Positions 1 through 10,230 are shown, counted from the first letter of the stretch. The stretch: 54,282 nucleotides of DNA from Methanotrichaceae archaeon (GCA_016927425.1 JAFGMR010000090.1:1-54282); one strand, 5' to 3'. Numbers and translations are program-made. The notes: generated from the letters alone by a model not told the origin.

Positions 1-1625
1 GCAACCTTGAGGACATCGTCGATGCGACCCTGGATGAAGAAGTAGCCGTCCTTGTCCTTGGTCGCCTTGTCGCCGGCGAGGTATGTGCCGGGCCGAATGT
101 CCCAGTACATGGACCAGTACTCCTTCTTGTAGCGAACCTCGTCCTTGTAGAAGGCCCGGAGCATCGATGGCCAGGGGGTGGCGCTGACGATATTCCCGCC
201 AGATCCCGGCGGAACCGGATTGGCATCCTCGTCGTAGATATCGATATTGAATCCAGGCAAGGGGAATGTGGCCGATCCAGGCTTCAGCGGCGTGATGGGA
301 AGCGGAGATACCAGGAACGTCCCGGTCTCAGTCTGCCACCAGGTGTCCATGATCTGGAGCTTGCCTCCGCCGAAGTGCTCGCGGTACCACATCCAGGCCT
401 CTGGATTTATCGGCTCACCCACTGATCCCAGCAGGCGCAGGCTGGAGAGGTCATACTTCTTGGGCCACTCTGCTCCGGCCTTCATGAACATCCTGACTGC
501 GGTAGGAGCTGTGTAGAAGACGGAGACCTTGTGGTCCTGGATGATCTGGAACCATCTGCCAAAGTCGGGGTAGTCGGGTGATCCCTCGTAGAGGATGCTC
601 GTCGCCCCAAGACAGAGAGGTCCATAGACCACATAGGAGTGACCTGTGATCCATCCTACATCGGCGGTGCACCACCAGACGTCGGAATTTCCGACGTCGA
701 AGACCCAGTTGAGCGTCTGAGCTGGACCCACGCAATACCCGCCGTGGACGTGCTCAATTCCCTTGGGCTTTCCAGTTGTGCCGGAGGTGTACAGAATGAA
801 GAGGCGGTCCTCGGCATCGGTCTTCTCAGTCTCGCACTCCTCGGACTTGTCTGCCACAAGGTCGTTCCAGTAGATATCCCTTCCAGCCGTCATGGGCACA
901 TCTTGACCGGTCCTCTTGACCACAACGACGTTCTTTACACTGGGGGCATCCTTGATCGCCTCATCCACATTGGGCTTCAGAGGCAGTGGCTTTCCGCGCC
1001 TGTAGAACCCGTCGGTTGTCACGACGACTACGGACTCCGCATCCTGCACCCTGCTCGCAAGGCCTCCGGCGGAAAATCCGGAGAATACCACGCTGTGGAT
1101 GGCGCCGATCTTGGCGCAGGCAAGCATGGTCATGGCGGTCTCGGGGATCATGGGCATGTAGACGCTGACCCTGTCGCCCTTCTTCACGCCAAGGCTCCTT
1201 AAGCCGTTCGCGAACTTGTTGACCTCCTTGTAGAGATCTCCATAGGTGATCATCTTTGTAGGTTGGTCGGTGGGCTCGGGCACAAAGATGTAGGCTACCT
1301 TGTCCTTCTTATCGCCCAAAGCATGCCTGTCCACGGCGTTGTAGGCCACGTTGATCTTTCCGCCCACGAACCACTTGGCATAAGGGGGTTTCCACTCCAG
1401 GACCTGGGCATAGGGCTCGAAGAAATCGGCGTAATCATTGGCCATCTCACCCCAGAACTGGATGAAATTCTGACCGGTCCAGGCTCGCATCTCCTTTTCC
1501 GTAGCAAAGCCCTTCTTCTTCATCCACTGCATGACGACGGAGTTCTCCGCCAGTTCCTTGGACGGTGGGAAGACCCTGGTCTCCTCAAGCAAGACCGACG
1601 TAGTTGCTGCTTTCTGCTCAGCCAT
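1..1625 (-). CDS. acs: Acetyl-CoA synthetase (AMP-forming), copy 1, 3' end outside window
   Basis: Activates acetate with ATP and CoA to acetyl-CoA, AMP and PPi, the entry step of aceticlastic methanogenesis in Methanothrix. The frame is open for 541 codons from the ATG at 1623-1625 to the left edge, ending in GRIDDVLKV, so only the C-terminal lid region with the acetylatable lysine is missing. The adenylate-forming core [11 protein letters not shown] lies near residue 278 and [11 protein letters not shown] follows. An AGGAGG sits just upstream of the ATG. The first 20 residues match acs copy 2 (2180-4168) exactly and the DNA there is nearly identical, so these two are a recent pair; copy 3 is more diverged. 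I checked the frame at both ends and in the middle. Confidence 0.95.
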   Translation of the reverse strand, partial: MAEQKAATTSVLLEETRVFPPSKELAENSVVMQWMKKKGFATEKEMRAWTGQNFIQFWGEMANDYADFFEPYAQVLEWKPPYAKWFVGGKINVAYNAVDRHALGDKKDKVAYIFVPEPTDQPTKMITYGDLYKEVNKFANGLRSLGVKKGDRVSVYMPMIPETAMTMLACAKIGAIHSVVFSGFSAGGLASRVQDAESVVVVTTDGFYRRGKPLPLKPNVDEAIKDAPSVKNVVVVKRTGQDVPMTAGRDIYWNDLVADKSEECETEKTDAEDRLFILYTSGTTGKPKGIEHVHGGYCVGPAQTLNWVFDVGNSDVWWCTADVGWITGHSYVVYGPLCLGATSILYEGSPDYPDFGRWFQIIQDHKVSVFYTAPTAVRMFMKAGAEWPKKYDLSSLRLLGSVGEPINPEAWMWYREHFGGGKLQIMDTWWQTETGTFLVSPLPITPLKPGSATFPLPGFNIDIYDEDANPVPPGSGGNIVSATPWPSMLRAFYKDEVRYKKEYWSMYWDIRPGTYLAGDKATKDKDGYFFIQGRIDDVLKV

Positions 1626-1781
1626 ATTGAACCTCCTTTTTAATTCCAGAATGTTCGCCCATCTAGATGGACGGATTCAACTAGAGAGATCTCCCTTCCG
1701 CCTATTCGATCTCTCGACTTTCGACTCCGCCCCACCTTGCAGGAGAACACTGTGGTGAACGATAATTTAGCCGTATTTTCG

Positions 1782-1789
1782 TTTATAAA
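1782..1789 (-). promoter_or_regulatory. Probable TATA box of acs copy 1
   Basis: On the minus strand TTTATAAA sits in the context CGACAACTTTATAAACG, nearly the same as the element at 4319-4326 before acs copy 2. It lies about 160 nt before the acs ATG, which predicts a leader of roughly 130 nt. The leader contains a perfect 12-bp palindrome, CCATCTAGATGG, at 1659-1670. Confidence 0.6.
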
Positions 1790-1902
1790 GTTGTCGCGGT
1801 GAGCTAATTGAATGAAAAAAAATTATCATAAATGATGTTGATATTGCCAATATCTTTGGGCAATATTTTGTGAGTTTGACGAGCAAGCAAAACGCCATGG
1901 CA

Positions 1903-2040
1903 CTCAACCCCGAGTTTCCAATTGATTGGGCACATATTGAGACAAATGAGGCGATTGGCGATGGTTAGGGGAAGCAGGCTATTGTTCACTAATTAGGCAC
2001 AGCAAACCGCTATGCTTCAGCCCTGGGTGCCTAATAGAAT
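1903..2040 (-). repeat. Dispersed structured repeat, copy 1
   Basis: Read on the minus strand, this intergenic stretch aligns along its length with 20268-20405 on the plus strand. The most similar block includes CAATCGCC, CATTTG, AATCAAT and AACTCGGGGT. An internal hairpin pairs ATTAGGCAC with GTGCCTAAT (plus-strand 1992-2000 and 2027-2035). In the other copy the same stem is kept with a G-U wobble, which suggests an RNA structure or a palindromic mobile element. The rest of the gap 1626-2179 holds the acs promoter region and no credible gene. Confidence 0.6.
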
Positions 2041-2158
2041 GGGTGGCTGGGCTCAACTGGCTTTCAGAAGGCAGAAAGATCGGCTATGAGATCGGCAATC
2101 AATGTAGTCTCGCGAGTGATATGGATCTCACGTAGTTATTCCATTTATAAATATTCGG

Positions 2159-2196
2159 AAAAAAAAAATCGATTCCCGCTCACTTGATGAGCGGGA
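2159..2196 (-). terminator. Intrinsic terminator overlapping the acs copy 2 stop codon
   Basis: On the minus strand TCCCGCTCA and TGAGCGGGA form a perfect 9-bp stem around the loop TCAAG. A run of ten T follows 5 nt later (A-run at 2159-2168 on the plus strand). The TGA stop at 2180-2182 lies inside the hairpin. A similar arrangement closes acs copy 3. Confidence 0.75.
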
Positions 2197-4168
2197 TTGC
2201 CTCGACTGCCTCGGGGTTGGCGAGGGCTGAGAGGTCGCCGGTCGGGTTGCCAAGTGCCTTGGCCTTGATCACGCGACGCATGATCTTGCCGGATCTGGTC
2301 TTGGGCACGTCTTTTACGAAGTAGACGGCCTCCGGATAGGCAACCGGCCCGAGGACGGTGCGCACGTGCTTCTTCAGCTCAGCCTTGAGCTCCTCGGTCT
2401 CCTCCTGGCCCGTCCTGAGGATGACGAAGGTCACTATGACCTCGCCCTTGACCTCGTCCGGCTTTCCGATGACAGCCGCCTCGGCCACCTTGGGATGGCT
2501 CACGAGGGCGCTCTCGACCTCGGCGTTGGAGATCCTGTGGCCCGCAACCTTGAGGACATCGTCGATGCGACCCTGGATGAAGAAGTAGCCGTCCTTGTCC
2601 TTGGTCGCCTTGTCGCCGGCCAGGTACGTTCCGGGCCTGATATCCCAGTAGGTGGACCAATATTCCTTGTTGTACCTCTCGGGATCCTTGTAAAAGGCTC
2701 TGAGCATCGACGGCCAAGGAGTGTTGCTGACGATATTGCCGCCTGTGCCGGGCGCAACCGGATTCGCATCCTCATCGAGGATATCGATGTTGAATCCTGG
2801 CAGCGGGAAGGTAGCAGATCCTGGCTTGAGAGGAGTTATCGGCAAGGGCGAGACGAGGAATGTACCGGTCTCGGTCTGCCACCAGGTATCCATGATCTGG
2901 CATTTATCGGCGCCGAAATGCTTCCGGTACCACATCCAGGCCTCTGGATTTATGGGCTCGCCGACGGATCCGAGCAGCCTCAGGCTGGAGATGTCGTAAT
3001 CCTTGGCCCACTTTTCGCCGGCCTTCATGAACATCCTGATGGCTGTCGGAGCAGTATAGAATACGGATACCTTATTATCCTGGATTATCTTGAACCACCT
3101 GCCGAAGTCAGGGAAGTCGGGAGCGCCCTCGTACATGATGCTCGTCGCGCCAAGGACGAGAGGCCCATACACAATGTAGGAGTGGCCTGTGATCCATCCG
3201 ATATCCGCAGTGCACCACCAAACGTCATCTTCATTGATGTCGAAGACCCAGTGCAATGTCTGAGCCGGGGCAACGCAATATCCGCCGTGGACGTGCTCTA
3301 TGCCCTTGGGCTTGCCTGTCGTTCCAGAGGTGTACAGGATGAAGAGCCTGTCCTCAGAGTCCATCTTCTCAGTCTCGCACTCCTCAGACTTGTCGGCAAC
3401 GAGGTCGTGCCAGTATATGTCGCGCCCCTTTTCCATTGGGACATCGATGCCCGTCCTCTTGACGACGACGACTTTCTTGACGCTTGTTGCGTCCTTGACC
3501 GCCTCATCTACGTTGGGCTTCAGGGGCAGCGGCTTGCCGCGCCTGTACAATCCATCTGTGGTCACAACCACTTTGGCCTCGGCATCCAGTATCCTGCTGT
3601 TCAAGCCGCCGGCGGAGAACCCGGAGAAGACGATGGAGTGAATCGCGCCGATCTTGGCGCCCGCGAGCATGGCTATGGGCAGCTGGGGGATCATGGGCAT
3701 GTAGAGGGTTATCCTGTCCCCCTTCTTCACACCAAGGCTCTTCAGCCCATTGGCGAACTTGTTGACCTCTTTGTAAAGCTCGCCATAGGTGATCTTCTGA
3801 GTGGGCTGATCGGTGGGCTCGGGGACGAATATATAGGCGACCTTATCTTTCTTTGCGCCCAACGCATGCCTGTCCACGGAGTTGTAGGTCACATTGCACT
3901 TGCCGCCCACAAACCACCTTGCATACGGCGGCTTCCACTCCAATGTCGAGGCCCACGGCTCGAACCAATCGGCGTAGGTCTGAGCCATCTCGCCCCAGAA
4001 CTTGATGTAGTTACTGGAACACCATAGACGCATCTCCTTCTCTGATGTGAAGCCCTTCTCCTTCATCCACTTCATGACGTTGGAGTTTTCCACCAGATCC
4101 TTTGGCGGTGGGAAGACCCTGGTCTCCTCAAGCAAAACCGATGTAGTTGCTGCTTTCTGCTCAGCCAT
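2180..4168 (-). CDS. acs: Acetyl-CoA synthetase (AMP-forming), copy 2
   Basis: A 662-residue ADP-ligase of the Acs family, full length for the group. Acetate is converted to acetyl-CoA via acetyl-AMP. [11 protein letters not shown] lies near residue 278, [11 protein letters not shown] follows, [19 protein letters not shown] marks the hinge, and [10 protein letters not shown] near 622-631 carries the lysine used in catalysis and in acetylation control. I start at 4168 rather than the upstream in-frame ATG at 4213. The 4168 start has AGGAGG 6 nt upstream and gives the same [10 protein letters not shown] terminus as copy 1. Monocistronic layout: its own TATA box at 4319-4326 and its own terminator at the stop codon. 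Confidence 0.97.
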   Translation of the reverse strand: MAEQKAATTSVLLEETRVFPPPKDLVENSNVMKWMKEKGFTSEKEMRLWCSSNYIKFWGEMAQTYADWFEPWASTLEWKPPYARWFVGGKCNVTYNSVDRHALGAKKDKVAYIFVPEPTDQPTQKITYGELYKEVNKFANGLKSLGVKKGDRITLYMPMIPQLPIAMLAGAKIGAIHSIVFSGFSAGGLNSRILDAEAKVVVTTDGLYRRGKPLPLKPNVDEAVKDATSVKKVVVVKRTGIDVPMEKGRDIYWHDLVADKSEECETEKMDSEDRLFILYTSGTTGKPKGIEHVHGGYCVAPAQTLHWVFDINEDDVWWCTADIGWITGHSYIVYGPLVLGATSIMYEGAPDFPDFGRWFKIIQDNKVSVFYTAPTAIRMFMKAGEKWAKDYDISSLRLLGSVGEPINPEAWMWYRKHFGADKCQIMDTWWQTETGTFLVSPLPITPLKPGSATFPLPGFNIDILDEDANPVAPGTGGNIVSNTPWPSMLRAFYKDPERYNKEYWSTYWDIRPGTYLAGDKATKDKDGYFFIQGRIDDVLKVAGHRISNAEVESALVSHPKVAEAAVIGKPDEVKGEVIVTFVILRTGQEETEELKAELKKHVRTVLGPVAYPEAVYFVKDVPKTRSGKIMRRVIKAKALGNPTGDLSALANPEAVEAIPLIK

Positions 4169-4302
4169 TCCAATCCTCCTTTGAATTATCAGAAGTCCCC
4201 TGCCTCTCGCCAATGCGTCAAGCCTTCGTTCCTACTAGATACAATTCCCGTCATGTATCCTAACCGATATTGGGGGGGCCATAGAAACTCCTGTTAGAAT
4301 CG

Positions 4303-4313
4303 ATGATTATCAT
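4303..4313. promoter_or_regulatory. Operator-like inverted repeat near the acs copy 2 transcription start
   Basis: ATGAT-T-ATCAT is an inverted repeat with 5-bp arms, 6 nt downstream of the TATA box and therefore close to the predicted start of transcription. It shares the TGAT/ATCA half-sites of the palindrome at 4355-4366. A bound repressor here would block initiation; the function is inferred from position only. Confidence 0.4.
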
Positions 4314-4318
4314 TTACG

Positions 4319-4326
4319 TTTATAAA
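4319..4326 (-). promoter_or_regulatory. Probable TATA box of acs copy 2
   Basis: Minus-strand TTTATAAA in the context CGACAACCTTTATAAACG, matching the element upstream of acs copy 1 at nearly the same distance from the start codon (about 155 nt). The predicted leader is about 130 nt. Confidence 0.65.
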
Positions 4327-4354
4327 GGTTGTCGTCCGATAATATTATCATAAT

Positions 4355-4366
4355 TGATAATTATCA
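4355..4366. promoter_or_regulatory. Perfect 12-bp palindrome upstream of acs copy 2
   Basis: TGATAATTATCA is its own reverse complement and lies about 30 nt upstream of the TATA box, in very AT-rich DNA. It is a candidate regulator site. Related AT-rich inverted repeats occur at 4303-4313, at 6592-6605 before acs copy 3, and at 39683-39692 before the acetate transporter. Confidence 0.45.
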
Positions 4367-4447
4367 TTATTAAATGAGACAATAGATTGCGCGAACATAT
4401 AATATAGCCTCACGTGGGGAGAGATAGTAACAAGTAAGCCAATATTT

Positions 4448-4476
4448 AAAAAAAGAATGAGGATAGCAATCCTCAT
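4448..4476 (-). terminator. Intrinsic terminator overlapping the acs copy 3 stop codon
   Basis: On the minus strand ATGAGGAT and ATCCTCAT (4457-4464 and 4469-4476) form an 8-bp stem with a 4-nt loop. A TCTTTTTTT tract follows. The stop codon at 4473-4475 lies in the stem, as for acs copy 2. Confidence 0.7.
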
Positions 4477-6458
4477 ACGATCTTGGGTATGGCATCAACC
4501 GCTTCAGGGTTCGCCAGGGAGGATGTATCCCCCACATCCTTGCCGAGAGCCTTGGACTTGATGATGCGGCGCATGATCTTGCCGGATCTGGTCTTTGGCA
4601 CGTCGTTGACGAAGTGGAGCTCCGACGGGCTAGCAATCCCACCCAGAGTCGACTTCACATGGTTTACAAGGTCCTTCTTCAGCTTATCACTGGGCTCGTT
4701 GCCCGACCGGAGCACACAGAAGGCGATGATGACCTCCCCTTTCACCTCGTCGGGCTTGCCGACGACCGCGGCCTCGGCGCAGCTTGGATGGCTGACCAAG
4801 GCCGACTCCACCTCGGAGTTGCCTATTCTGTGCCCTGCAACGTTCAAGACGTCGTCGATGCGGCCCTGGATGAAGAAGTAGCCGTCCTTATCCCTCCTGG
4901 CCTGGTCTCCCGCCAGATACCAGCCGGGATGGACCTTCCAATAGTAGTTCCAGTAGGTCTTCATGTACCTCTCTGGATCCCGATAGAAGGCCCTGAGCAT
5001 GGACGGATAGGGCTCGGTTATCACGACGTTGCCGCCCTCTCCGTATGGAACGATGTTCCCAGCCTCGTCCATGACCTCGGCATTGTAGCCAGGAAGCGGG
5101 AAGGTACAGGATCCGGGTTTTAGTGGCGTCGTGGGGAGAGGCGAGTTGATGAAGGTCCCAGTCTCCGTCTGCCACCAGGTATCCATGATCTGGAGCTCAT
5201 CTCTTCCGACGTGCTTTCTGTACCACATCCAGGCCTCGGGATTGATGGGCTCGCCAACAGATCCAAGGAGGCGCAGGCTCGTTAGGTCGTACTTGTCGCA
5301 CCACTCAGGTCCAGCCTTCATGAACATCCTGATGGCTGTCGGAGAGGTATACAGCACGCTTACGCCGTAATCCTGTATGATCTTCCACCATCTGCCGAAG
5401 TCAGGGAAATCGGGCGATCCCTCGTACATGACGCCGGTACTACCCAATGAGAGCGGTGCGTAGACGATGTAGGAGTGGCCCGTCACCCAGCCGATGTCCG
5501 CAGCACACCACCATACATCCTCTTCCTTGAGGTCGAATACCCAGTGCAATGTCTGGGGCGGTCCTACGCAGTATCCCCCGACAGCATGCTCTATGCCCTT
5601 GGGCTTTCCTGTTGTTCCAGAGGTGTATAAGATGTACAACCGGTGCTCCGAGTCCACGAAAACAGGATCGCAATGGATCGGCTGATCGGCCACCAGATCA
5701 TGCCACCAGATGTCCTTGCCCTTGTTCCAGGGGACCTCCTGGCCGGTTCTCTTGTAAACGATCTGATGCTTCACGCTGGGGGCGTCAGCTGTCCCCTCGT
5801 CTGCCTGGGTCTTCAAGGGCACTGTCTTGCCACGCCTCCAGAACCCGTCGCAGGTGATGCTCACAACCGACTCGGCGTCCTTCACCCTGTCGCCATAGGC
5901 CTTGGCGCTGAAACCTGAGAAGACCACACTATGTATGGCCCCTATTCTAGTGACGGCGAGCATTGCAATGGACAGCTCGGGAATCATGGGCAGATAGATG
6001 CTTACCCTGTCGCCTTCCTTGACTCCCAGGCTTTTTAGGCCGTTTGCTAGCTTGTTCACCTCCCGATACAGATCCCAGAAGGTAAAGAGCCTCACGTCGC
6101 CCACCGGCTCTCCCACGGCGATGTATGCTACCTTGTTCTTTCTCCATGTCTTAATATGCCTGTCAAGGCAGTTGTAAGACATGCTGATCTCGCCGCCGGG
6201 GAACCACTTAGCATAGGGCGGTTGCCAGTCGAGGACTTTATCGAAGGGCTTATGCCAAGTTGCGTACTTCTTGGCCATCTCCCCCCAGAACTCCACATAA
6301 TTCTTTGAAGTCCACGCCCGCATCTCCATTTCAGTCTTGAATCCCTTCTCCTTCATGTACTGCATAACATTGGAGTTCTCGACGAGCTCCTTCGGGGGCT
6401 CAAAAACCCTCTCCTCCACCATCAGAACAGCAGTCTTTGCTGCCTTTTCCTCTGCCAT
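4473..6458 (-). CDS. acs: Acetyl-CoA synthetase (AMP-forming), copy 3
   Basis: Full-length 661-residue Acs, starting [10 protein letters not shown] with AGGAGG 6 nt upstream of the ATG. It has [35 protein letters not shown] and [10 protein letters not shown], so it should be catalytically competent. It differs from copies 1 and 2 in many positions (for example WRRGK for YRRGK, HAVGGYC for HVHGGYC), so this duplication is older and may have a different affinity or expression. Its upstream palindrome and leader length resemble the other copies, but it has a separate promoter region. Several acs copies in tandem are typical of sequenced Methanothrix genomes. Confidence 0.96.
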   Translation of the reverse strand: MAEEKAAKTAVLMVEERVFEPPKELVENSNVMQYMKEKGFKTEMEMRAWTSKNYVEFWGEMAKKYATWHKPFDKVLDWQPPYAKWFPGGEISMSYNCLDRHIKTWRKNKVAYIAVGEPVGDVRLFTFWDLYREVNKLANGLKSLGVKEGDRVSIYLPMIPELSIAMLAVTRIGAIHSVVFSGFSAKAYGDRVKDAESVVSITCDGFWRRGKTVPLKTQADEGTADAPSVKHQIVYKRTGQEVPWNKGKDIWWHDLVADQPIHCDPVFVDSEHRLYILYTSGTTGKPKGIEHAVGGYCVGPPQTLHWVFDLKEEDVWWCAADIGWVTGHSYIVYAPLSLGSTGVMYEGSPDFPDFGRWWKIIQDYGVSVLYTSPTAIRMFMKAGPEWCDKYDLTSLRLLGSVGEPINPEAWMWYRKHVGRDELQIMDTWWQTETGTFINSPLPTTPLKPGSCTFPLPGYNAEVMDEAGNIVPYGEGGNVVITEPYPSMLRAFYRDPERYMKTYWNYYWKVHPGWYLAGDQARRDKDGYFFIQGRIDDVLNVAGHRIGNSEVESALVSHPSCAEAAVVGKPDEVKGEVIIAFCVLRSGNEPSDKLKKDLVNHVKSTLGGIASPSELHFVNDVPKTRSGKIMRRIIKSKALGKDVGDTSSLANPEAVDAIPKIV

Positions 6459-6591
6459 CTTAATCCTCCTTTTCAGCTTGATGCTACCGGGCCTGGAAGA
6501 GCTAACCGCGAGACACTTATCAACGGCGATTATGGCATCCCGTCAGGGCAAGCTCAACATGTTTAGCTACCGGAGAACATCTTCACGATAG

Positions 6592-6612
6592 ATAATGTTC
6601 ATTATTAATAAG
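6592..6612 (-). promoter_or_regulatory. Promoter region of acs copy 3 with an inverted repeat over the TATA box
   Basis: ATAATG-TT-CATTAT (6592-6605) is a 6-2-6 inverted repeat. On the minus strand it overlaps a TATA-like TTATTAATAATG, about 145 nt before the ATG, the same distance class as the other two acs promoters. The overlap suggests a repressor site; this is inference. Confidence 0.4.
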
Positions 6613-6738
6613 TCTAATGGTTCTCGAATAATTGAAACGCCCCCCACGACGCACCCCTCCCGCGAAGAGGCCTCATCGCTAAAAATCAAATATATCGATG
6701 ATTAGATATGAATTTGCGATTGAAAATAGATCCGATAT

Positions 6739-7965
6739 CTAAGCTATATCTCCAGTCAAGTAGAATGGATTTGTATCGACGATCCTCGCCTTTTGTTGGG
6801 TGCCGAGATCGACCTCCTGCCTTAAGACCAAGCCGAGATAGTTATCCAACCTGGCTTTCATGCTTCCATCACGGCCCCGCTCCGTTACAAGTGCATCGAC
6901 GGTCCGCCCCAAATATCCCTCGTTCCTCTTCGCGGCAAGCTCCAACCATAGCCTTGTCAAGGCCCGCGACCTATCCTTCTTGATCCGCTCTGGCATATCG
7001 TAGAGATGCGCTGCCGATGTATGAGGGCGAGGCGAGTATCTGGTTACGTTTACCTTGTCGGGATCGACCTCTTGGAGTAGCTCCATAGTAGCCTCGTGAT
7101 CCGACTCGGCCTCGCCCGGAAATCCAGCTATACAATCGGTTACGATCGTGATATCGGGAAAGGCCTTGCGAAAAGATGCCACGATCTGACGGAAGTCCTC
7201 TGCAGAGTAGCCTCTGCCCATCGATTCGAGAACTCGGTCAGATCCCGACTGCAAAGGAAGGTGAAGGAATCGGTAGATCCTGGGATCTCTATAGGCCTTC
7301 GTGAGATCGCCGATAATCGGAAGCACGCTGGACGGGTTCATCATCCCCAACCGAAACCTGTAGCGGCCAGGGATATCGATCAATCGCCGAAGAAGCCTTG
7401 GAAGGGTTGAGCCGATGTCTGCCCCATAGGCTGCAACATCTTGTGATGTGAGCTGGACCTCGACTGCGCCAGATTTGACGATACGCGCAACCTTTGCCGC
7501 TATTTTGTCCTCATCCAGGCTGACAAGGCGTCCCCTCGCCCTTTTGACGAGGCAGTAGCTGCATGAGCCTAGACAGCCCTCGGAGATGTTCACAACCCGC
7601 AGTGTCCGCCGCTCCATCCAAGAATTGCAGCCCTCGACCGATGGAGGCCCGATGAGCGCGATCCTCTCCACAGCGGCCCTTCCTAGTATCCCCTCCATCG
7701 TGCGATGCTCTATCCCTCTAAGGGACTCGGGGAGGGCTTTAGAGAGGCATCCAGCGACTACCAAGCGCTCCCCCTGGAGCTGGAGGAGCCTTCTTAGCAT
7801 CTTTCGCTCTGTGCGTGCAGTTACGGCGCAGGTGTTCACTATGATCAAGTCCGCCCGATCCTCAGTTGAGGGGCTGTGTCCGAGCTCGACGAGGCACTCC
7901 TCGGCCTCCTCTGAGTTTCCCTGGTTTGCCGAACAGCCGTAGGTCTCTAAGTAGAACCTCATCAT
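6739..7965 (-). CDS. MiaB-like tRNA (t6A37) methylthiotransferase
   Basis: A radical-SAM methylthiotransferase of 408 residues, probably the archaeal CDKAL1/MtaB-type enzyme that adds a methylthio group to t6A37 of tRNA. The N-terminal UPF0004 domain has the cluster-binding cysteines in YGCSANQ, VNTCAVT and VAGCLSK. The radical-SAM motif is SEGCLGSCSYC, the CxxxCxxC pattern. The C-terminal stretch from about residue 345 (VDALVTERG onward) is a TRAM-like RNA-binding domain. Its ATG overlaps the stop of the upstream permease (ATGA), so the two are probably translated together. Confidence 0.9.
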   Translation of the reverse strand: MMRFYLETYGCSANQGNSEEAEECLVELGHSPSTEDRADLIIVNTCAVTARTERKMLRRLLQLQGERLVVAGCLSKALPESLRGIEHRTMEGILGRAAVERIALIGPPSVEGCNSWMERRTLRVVNISEGCLGSCSYCLVKRARGRLVSLDEDKIAAKVARIVKSGAVEVQLTSQDVAAYGADIGSTLPRLLRRLIDIPGRYRFRLGMMNPSSVLPIIGDLTKAYRDPRIYRFLHLPLQSGSDRVLESMGRGYSAEDFRQIVASFRKAFPDITIVTDCIAGFPGEAESDHEATMELLQEVDPDKVNVTRYSPRPHTSAAHLYDMPERIKKDRSRALTRLWLELAAKRNEGYLGRTVDALVTERGRDGSMKARLDNYLGLVLRQEVDLGTQQKARIVDTNPFYLTGDIA

Positions 7966-8996
7966 CCCCCCCCATCGGGAGGAGGGGATGCAGCGAGATC
8001 CTCCCGGCGCACTTGGTAGACGCCCACCAAGACACCCATAAGAGCCGGGGCCAGGAAGAAGCCTCCGATGCCCGCGACGAGCATGCCGCCCAGAAAGGAG
8101 ACCATTACCAGCAAGGGATGGATGGTGGACCTCGTCGATACCAGATAGGGCCTGATGACGAGTTCAGTTGGCAGATAGATCAGAAGGGATGCCACGATGA
8201 AGAATATGAGTCCATCCCAGGGGCTCATCACGAGGTAACGATAGCCCGCGACTGGGATTATCACCGCCCAGGCGGTGAGCAAGGGAACCATCCCTGCGAT
8301 GAAGACGAAGCTTGCAAGCGCGAAAGGCCGGGGAACGCCGAAGCTGTAGAAGACGATCGCGGAGATAGCACCTCCTACGATAGACGTGTAGATGCTTCCC
8401 ACGAATATGCCGCTCAATATGCGATCGATCCTTGAGAAGTACCTTCGATGCACCTCAATCCTGTCAGGGAAGAGCATGATGATCGACTCGGCGAAACCCT
8501 CTCCGTCGACGAGGAGGAAGTAGCATACGGGCAGGGCGAGTATGAAATTTATGATGCCCAGTGTGAATGCATGGCCGAGGTCGATCACCGGAATGCCAGC
8601 AACGACCGATGTAAGTATCGCGAGGATATTCTGGAGGCTGCCTCGAAGCTCCTCGAATATGCTCGGTGGAATCTCCATCCTAAGCACAAAGTCGATCACA
8701 ATCCCTGCGATATCCGACTGATGCTGGGCCAGCCATACCAGCTGGTTCGCAATCTCAATTGCTCCAAGTCCCATTATGATCGTGATCGGGATGACGATAG
8801 AGATCGTTGCAACAAGGGAGCCAAGCCTTCTCCGAGATCCGCATAGATCCCTTATGGGCCTTCCAACATAAGCGAAGACCATTCCGAGCACTATGCCGTC
8901 GAGGAGGGGATAGGTGAGGTAAGATACCAGAATCGCAATTGCCACAACCAGAAGCATGGCCAATCGAAGCCCATGCATGCGAATCTCGTGGCTCAT
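7962..8996 (-). CDS. AI-2E family (PerM/DUF20) membrane permease
   Basis: An integral membrane protein of 344 residues with about seven hydrophobic segments: two near the N-terminus, a central soluble stretch around residues 75-130, then a block of helices. The layout, and GGAISAIVF plus the glycine-rich C-terminal FLGGMLVAGIGGFFLAPALMG (two adjacent pieces), fit the AI-2E/PerM family. The substrate is unknown; family members include Na+/H+ antiporters and AI-2 exporters. It ends in PPPDGGG. It overlaps the downstream MiaB-like gene by 4 nt. No link between the two functions is obvious. Confidence 0.8.
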   Translation of the reverse strand: MSHEIRMHGLRLAMLLVVAIAILVSYLTYPLLDGIVLGMVFAYVGRPIRDLCGSRRRLGSLVATISIVIPITIIMGLGAIEIANQLVWLAQHQSDIAGIVIDFVLRMEIPPSIFEELRGSLQNILAILTSVVAGIPVIDLGHAFTLGIINFILALPVCYFLLVDGEGFAESIIMLFPDRIEVHRRYFSRIDRILSGIFVGSIYTSIVGGAISAIVFYSFGVPRPFALASFVFIAGMVPLLTAWAVIIPVAGYRYLVMSPWDGLIFFIVASLLIYLPTELVIRPYLVSTRSTIHPLLVMVSFLGGMLVAGIGGFFLAPALMGVLVGVYQVRREDLAASPPPDGGG

Positions 8997-9086
8997 CGAT
9001 CATCACCCAAGCTTCAACCATATATCCAACCTTTCCCCCGCCCAGGATAGATTAACCTTTGGAGAAGCCATGGACAGATCGTTCGA

Positions 9087-10223
9087 TCAGACCAAGGCCA
9101 TCTCCAGCATCCTCGCGAGGCGCCGATCGCCACCGATCGATCCCTGCACGCCAATCCACGCCCTGAGCTTATGAATCGCGCTTCCTCCATCGATTATCTC
9201 CTCTGCGATCCCCACGCCATCGATGAGGCTGGAGGCCCGGCCTGCAAGATAGAGCAAGGCTGCTGCGTTTGCCAAGACTATATCCCTTCGAGATCCCCTC
9301 TCAGCACCAGCGAGCAACCTCAGCATCCGAAGCGCCTCAAGCTCTCGATCTGGACCGCAGAGAAGATCCCTCTCGCATCCATCCTCAAGGCCGAGGTCCC
9401 CCGGGGATATCGAGTACTCACGAATGGAGCCGTCCTCCTCGATCTCGGCAACCTGGGTTACGCCCAGCGTGGAGATCTCGTCCATCCCCCTGCACCCCGA
9501 GCCGTCGAGGCCGTGTACGACCATGGCACACTCGTATCCGATCTCCCTCATCGTCCTCGCGACGGAGAGGACCATATCCCGGGAGTAGACACCCCTCAGG
9601 GCGCGCGAAGGCCGCGCGGGATTGGCGAGGGAGGCTGTGATATTGAGCACCGTTCCAAAACGGATCTGAGAGAGAATTCTGGGAAGCGCGCCCGGATGGA
9701 CGCTCGGGCTCATGCCGTTGAAAAGGCCGATTCCAGCGTCTTCAATGCTCCTCTTCACGAGATATGGGGGGCTTTCCGCGTCCAATCCCAAGAGCTCCAA
9801 GAGATCGACCGTCCCGCACCTGGAGGTGATCGCCCTAGATCCGTGCCTTGCCATGTAAACGCCGCCGCCTGCAGCAACGATTGCCGCTGCAGTGCTTATG
9901 TTGAAGGTCTTTATGGCATCCATTCCAGTACCACAGTTCTCCACGAGGGGGGAAACGCATGGCTTGACCTTGGCAGTATCCAGCTCATATACCGCCTCCC
10001 ACCCCCCCGCGATCTCCTCCGGCGTGGCCCCCTTGGCAGTCAGGGCAGCAAGAAACGCCCCCTCCTGCATCTCTGGCTGCCCTCCAGCCATCAGCTCCGC
10101 AAACATCTCCCTTGCCTCCCGGCGGCCCATATCCTCGCCACGAATCAAGGAGCCTACGCGATCCCCGAAGCATCTCATCCGCTCCTCCAACGCAAGCCCT
10201 TCCGTTGTGCGCCCTTCCTTCAT
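9087..10223 (-). CDS. TrpD-like phosphoribosyltransferase (glycosyltransferase family 3 fold)
   Basis: A 378-residue homologue of anthranilate phosphoribosyltransferase. TrpD motifs are recognisable but altered. The PRPP loop reads CGTGMDAIKTFNIST where TrpD has GTGGD...TFNIST. The next motif reads ARHGSRAITSRCGTVDLLE where TrpD has KHGNR...SSxxGSADVLE. With no other trp gene in the window and a neighbouring CobT-like protein, it may transfer phosphoribose to, or from, a different acceptor. It is separated by 7 nt from the upstream zinc dehydrogenase and is clearly co-transcribed with it. Annotating it as trpD would be premature. Confidence 0.75.
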   Translation of the reverse strand: MKEGRTTEGLALEERMRCFGDRVGSLIRGEDMGRREAREMFAELMAGGQPEMQEGAFLAALTAKGATPEEIAGGWEAVYELDTAKVKPCVSPLVENCGTGMDAIKTFNISTAAAIVAAGGGVYMARHGSRAITSRCGTVDLLELLGLDAESPPYLVKRSIEDAGIGLFNGMSPSVHPGALPRILSQIRFGTVLNITASLANPARPSRALRGVYSRDMVLSVARTMREIGYECAMVVHGLDGSGCRGMDEISTLGVTQVAEIEEDGSIREYSISPGDLGLEDGCERDLLCGPDRELEALRMLRLLAGAERGSRRDIVLANAAALLYLAGRASSLIDGVGIAEEIIDGGSAIHKLRAWIGVQGSIGGDRRLARMLEMALV

Positions 10224-10230
10224 GCGTATA

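Noticed and set aside
1804-1989. 61-residue minus-strand frame between acs copies 1 and 2
   Set aside because: It overlaps the structured repeat and the other repeat copy does not keep the frame; no ribosome site.
2366-4027. 553-residue open frame antisense to acs copy 2
   Set aside because: It is the mirror frame of a highly conserved GC-rich gene; stops are rare there because of codon bias. No ribosome site and no recognisable domain; similar antisense frames lie opposite acs copy 1 and thrS.
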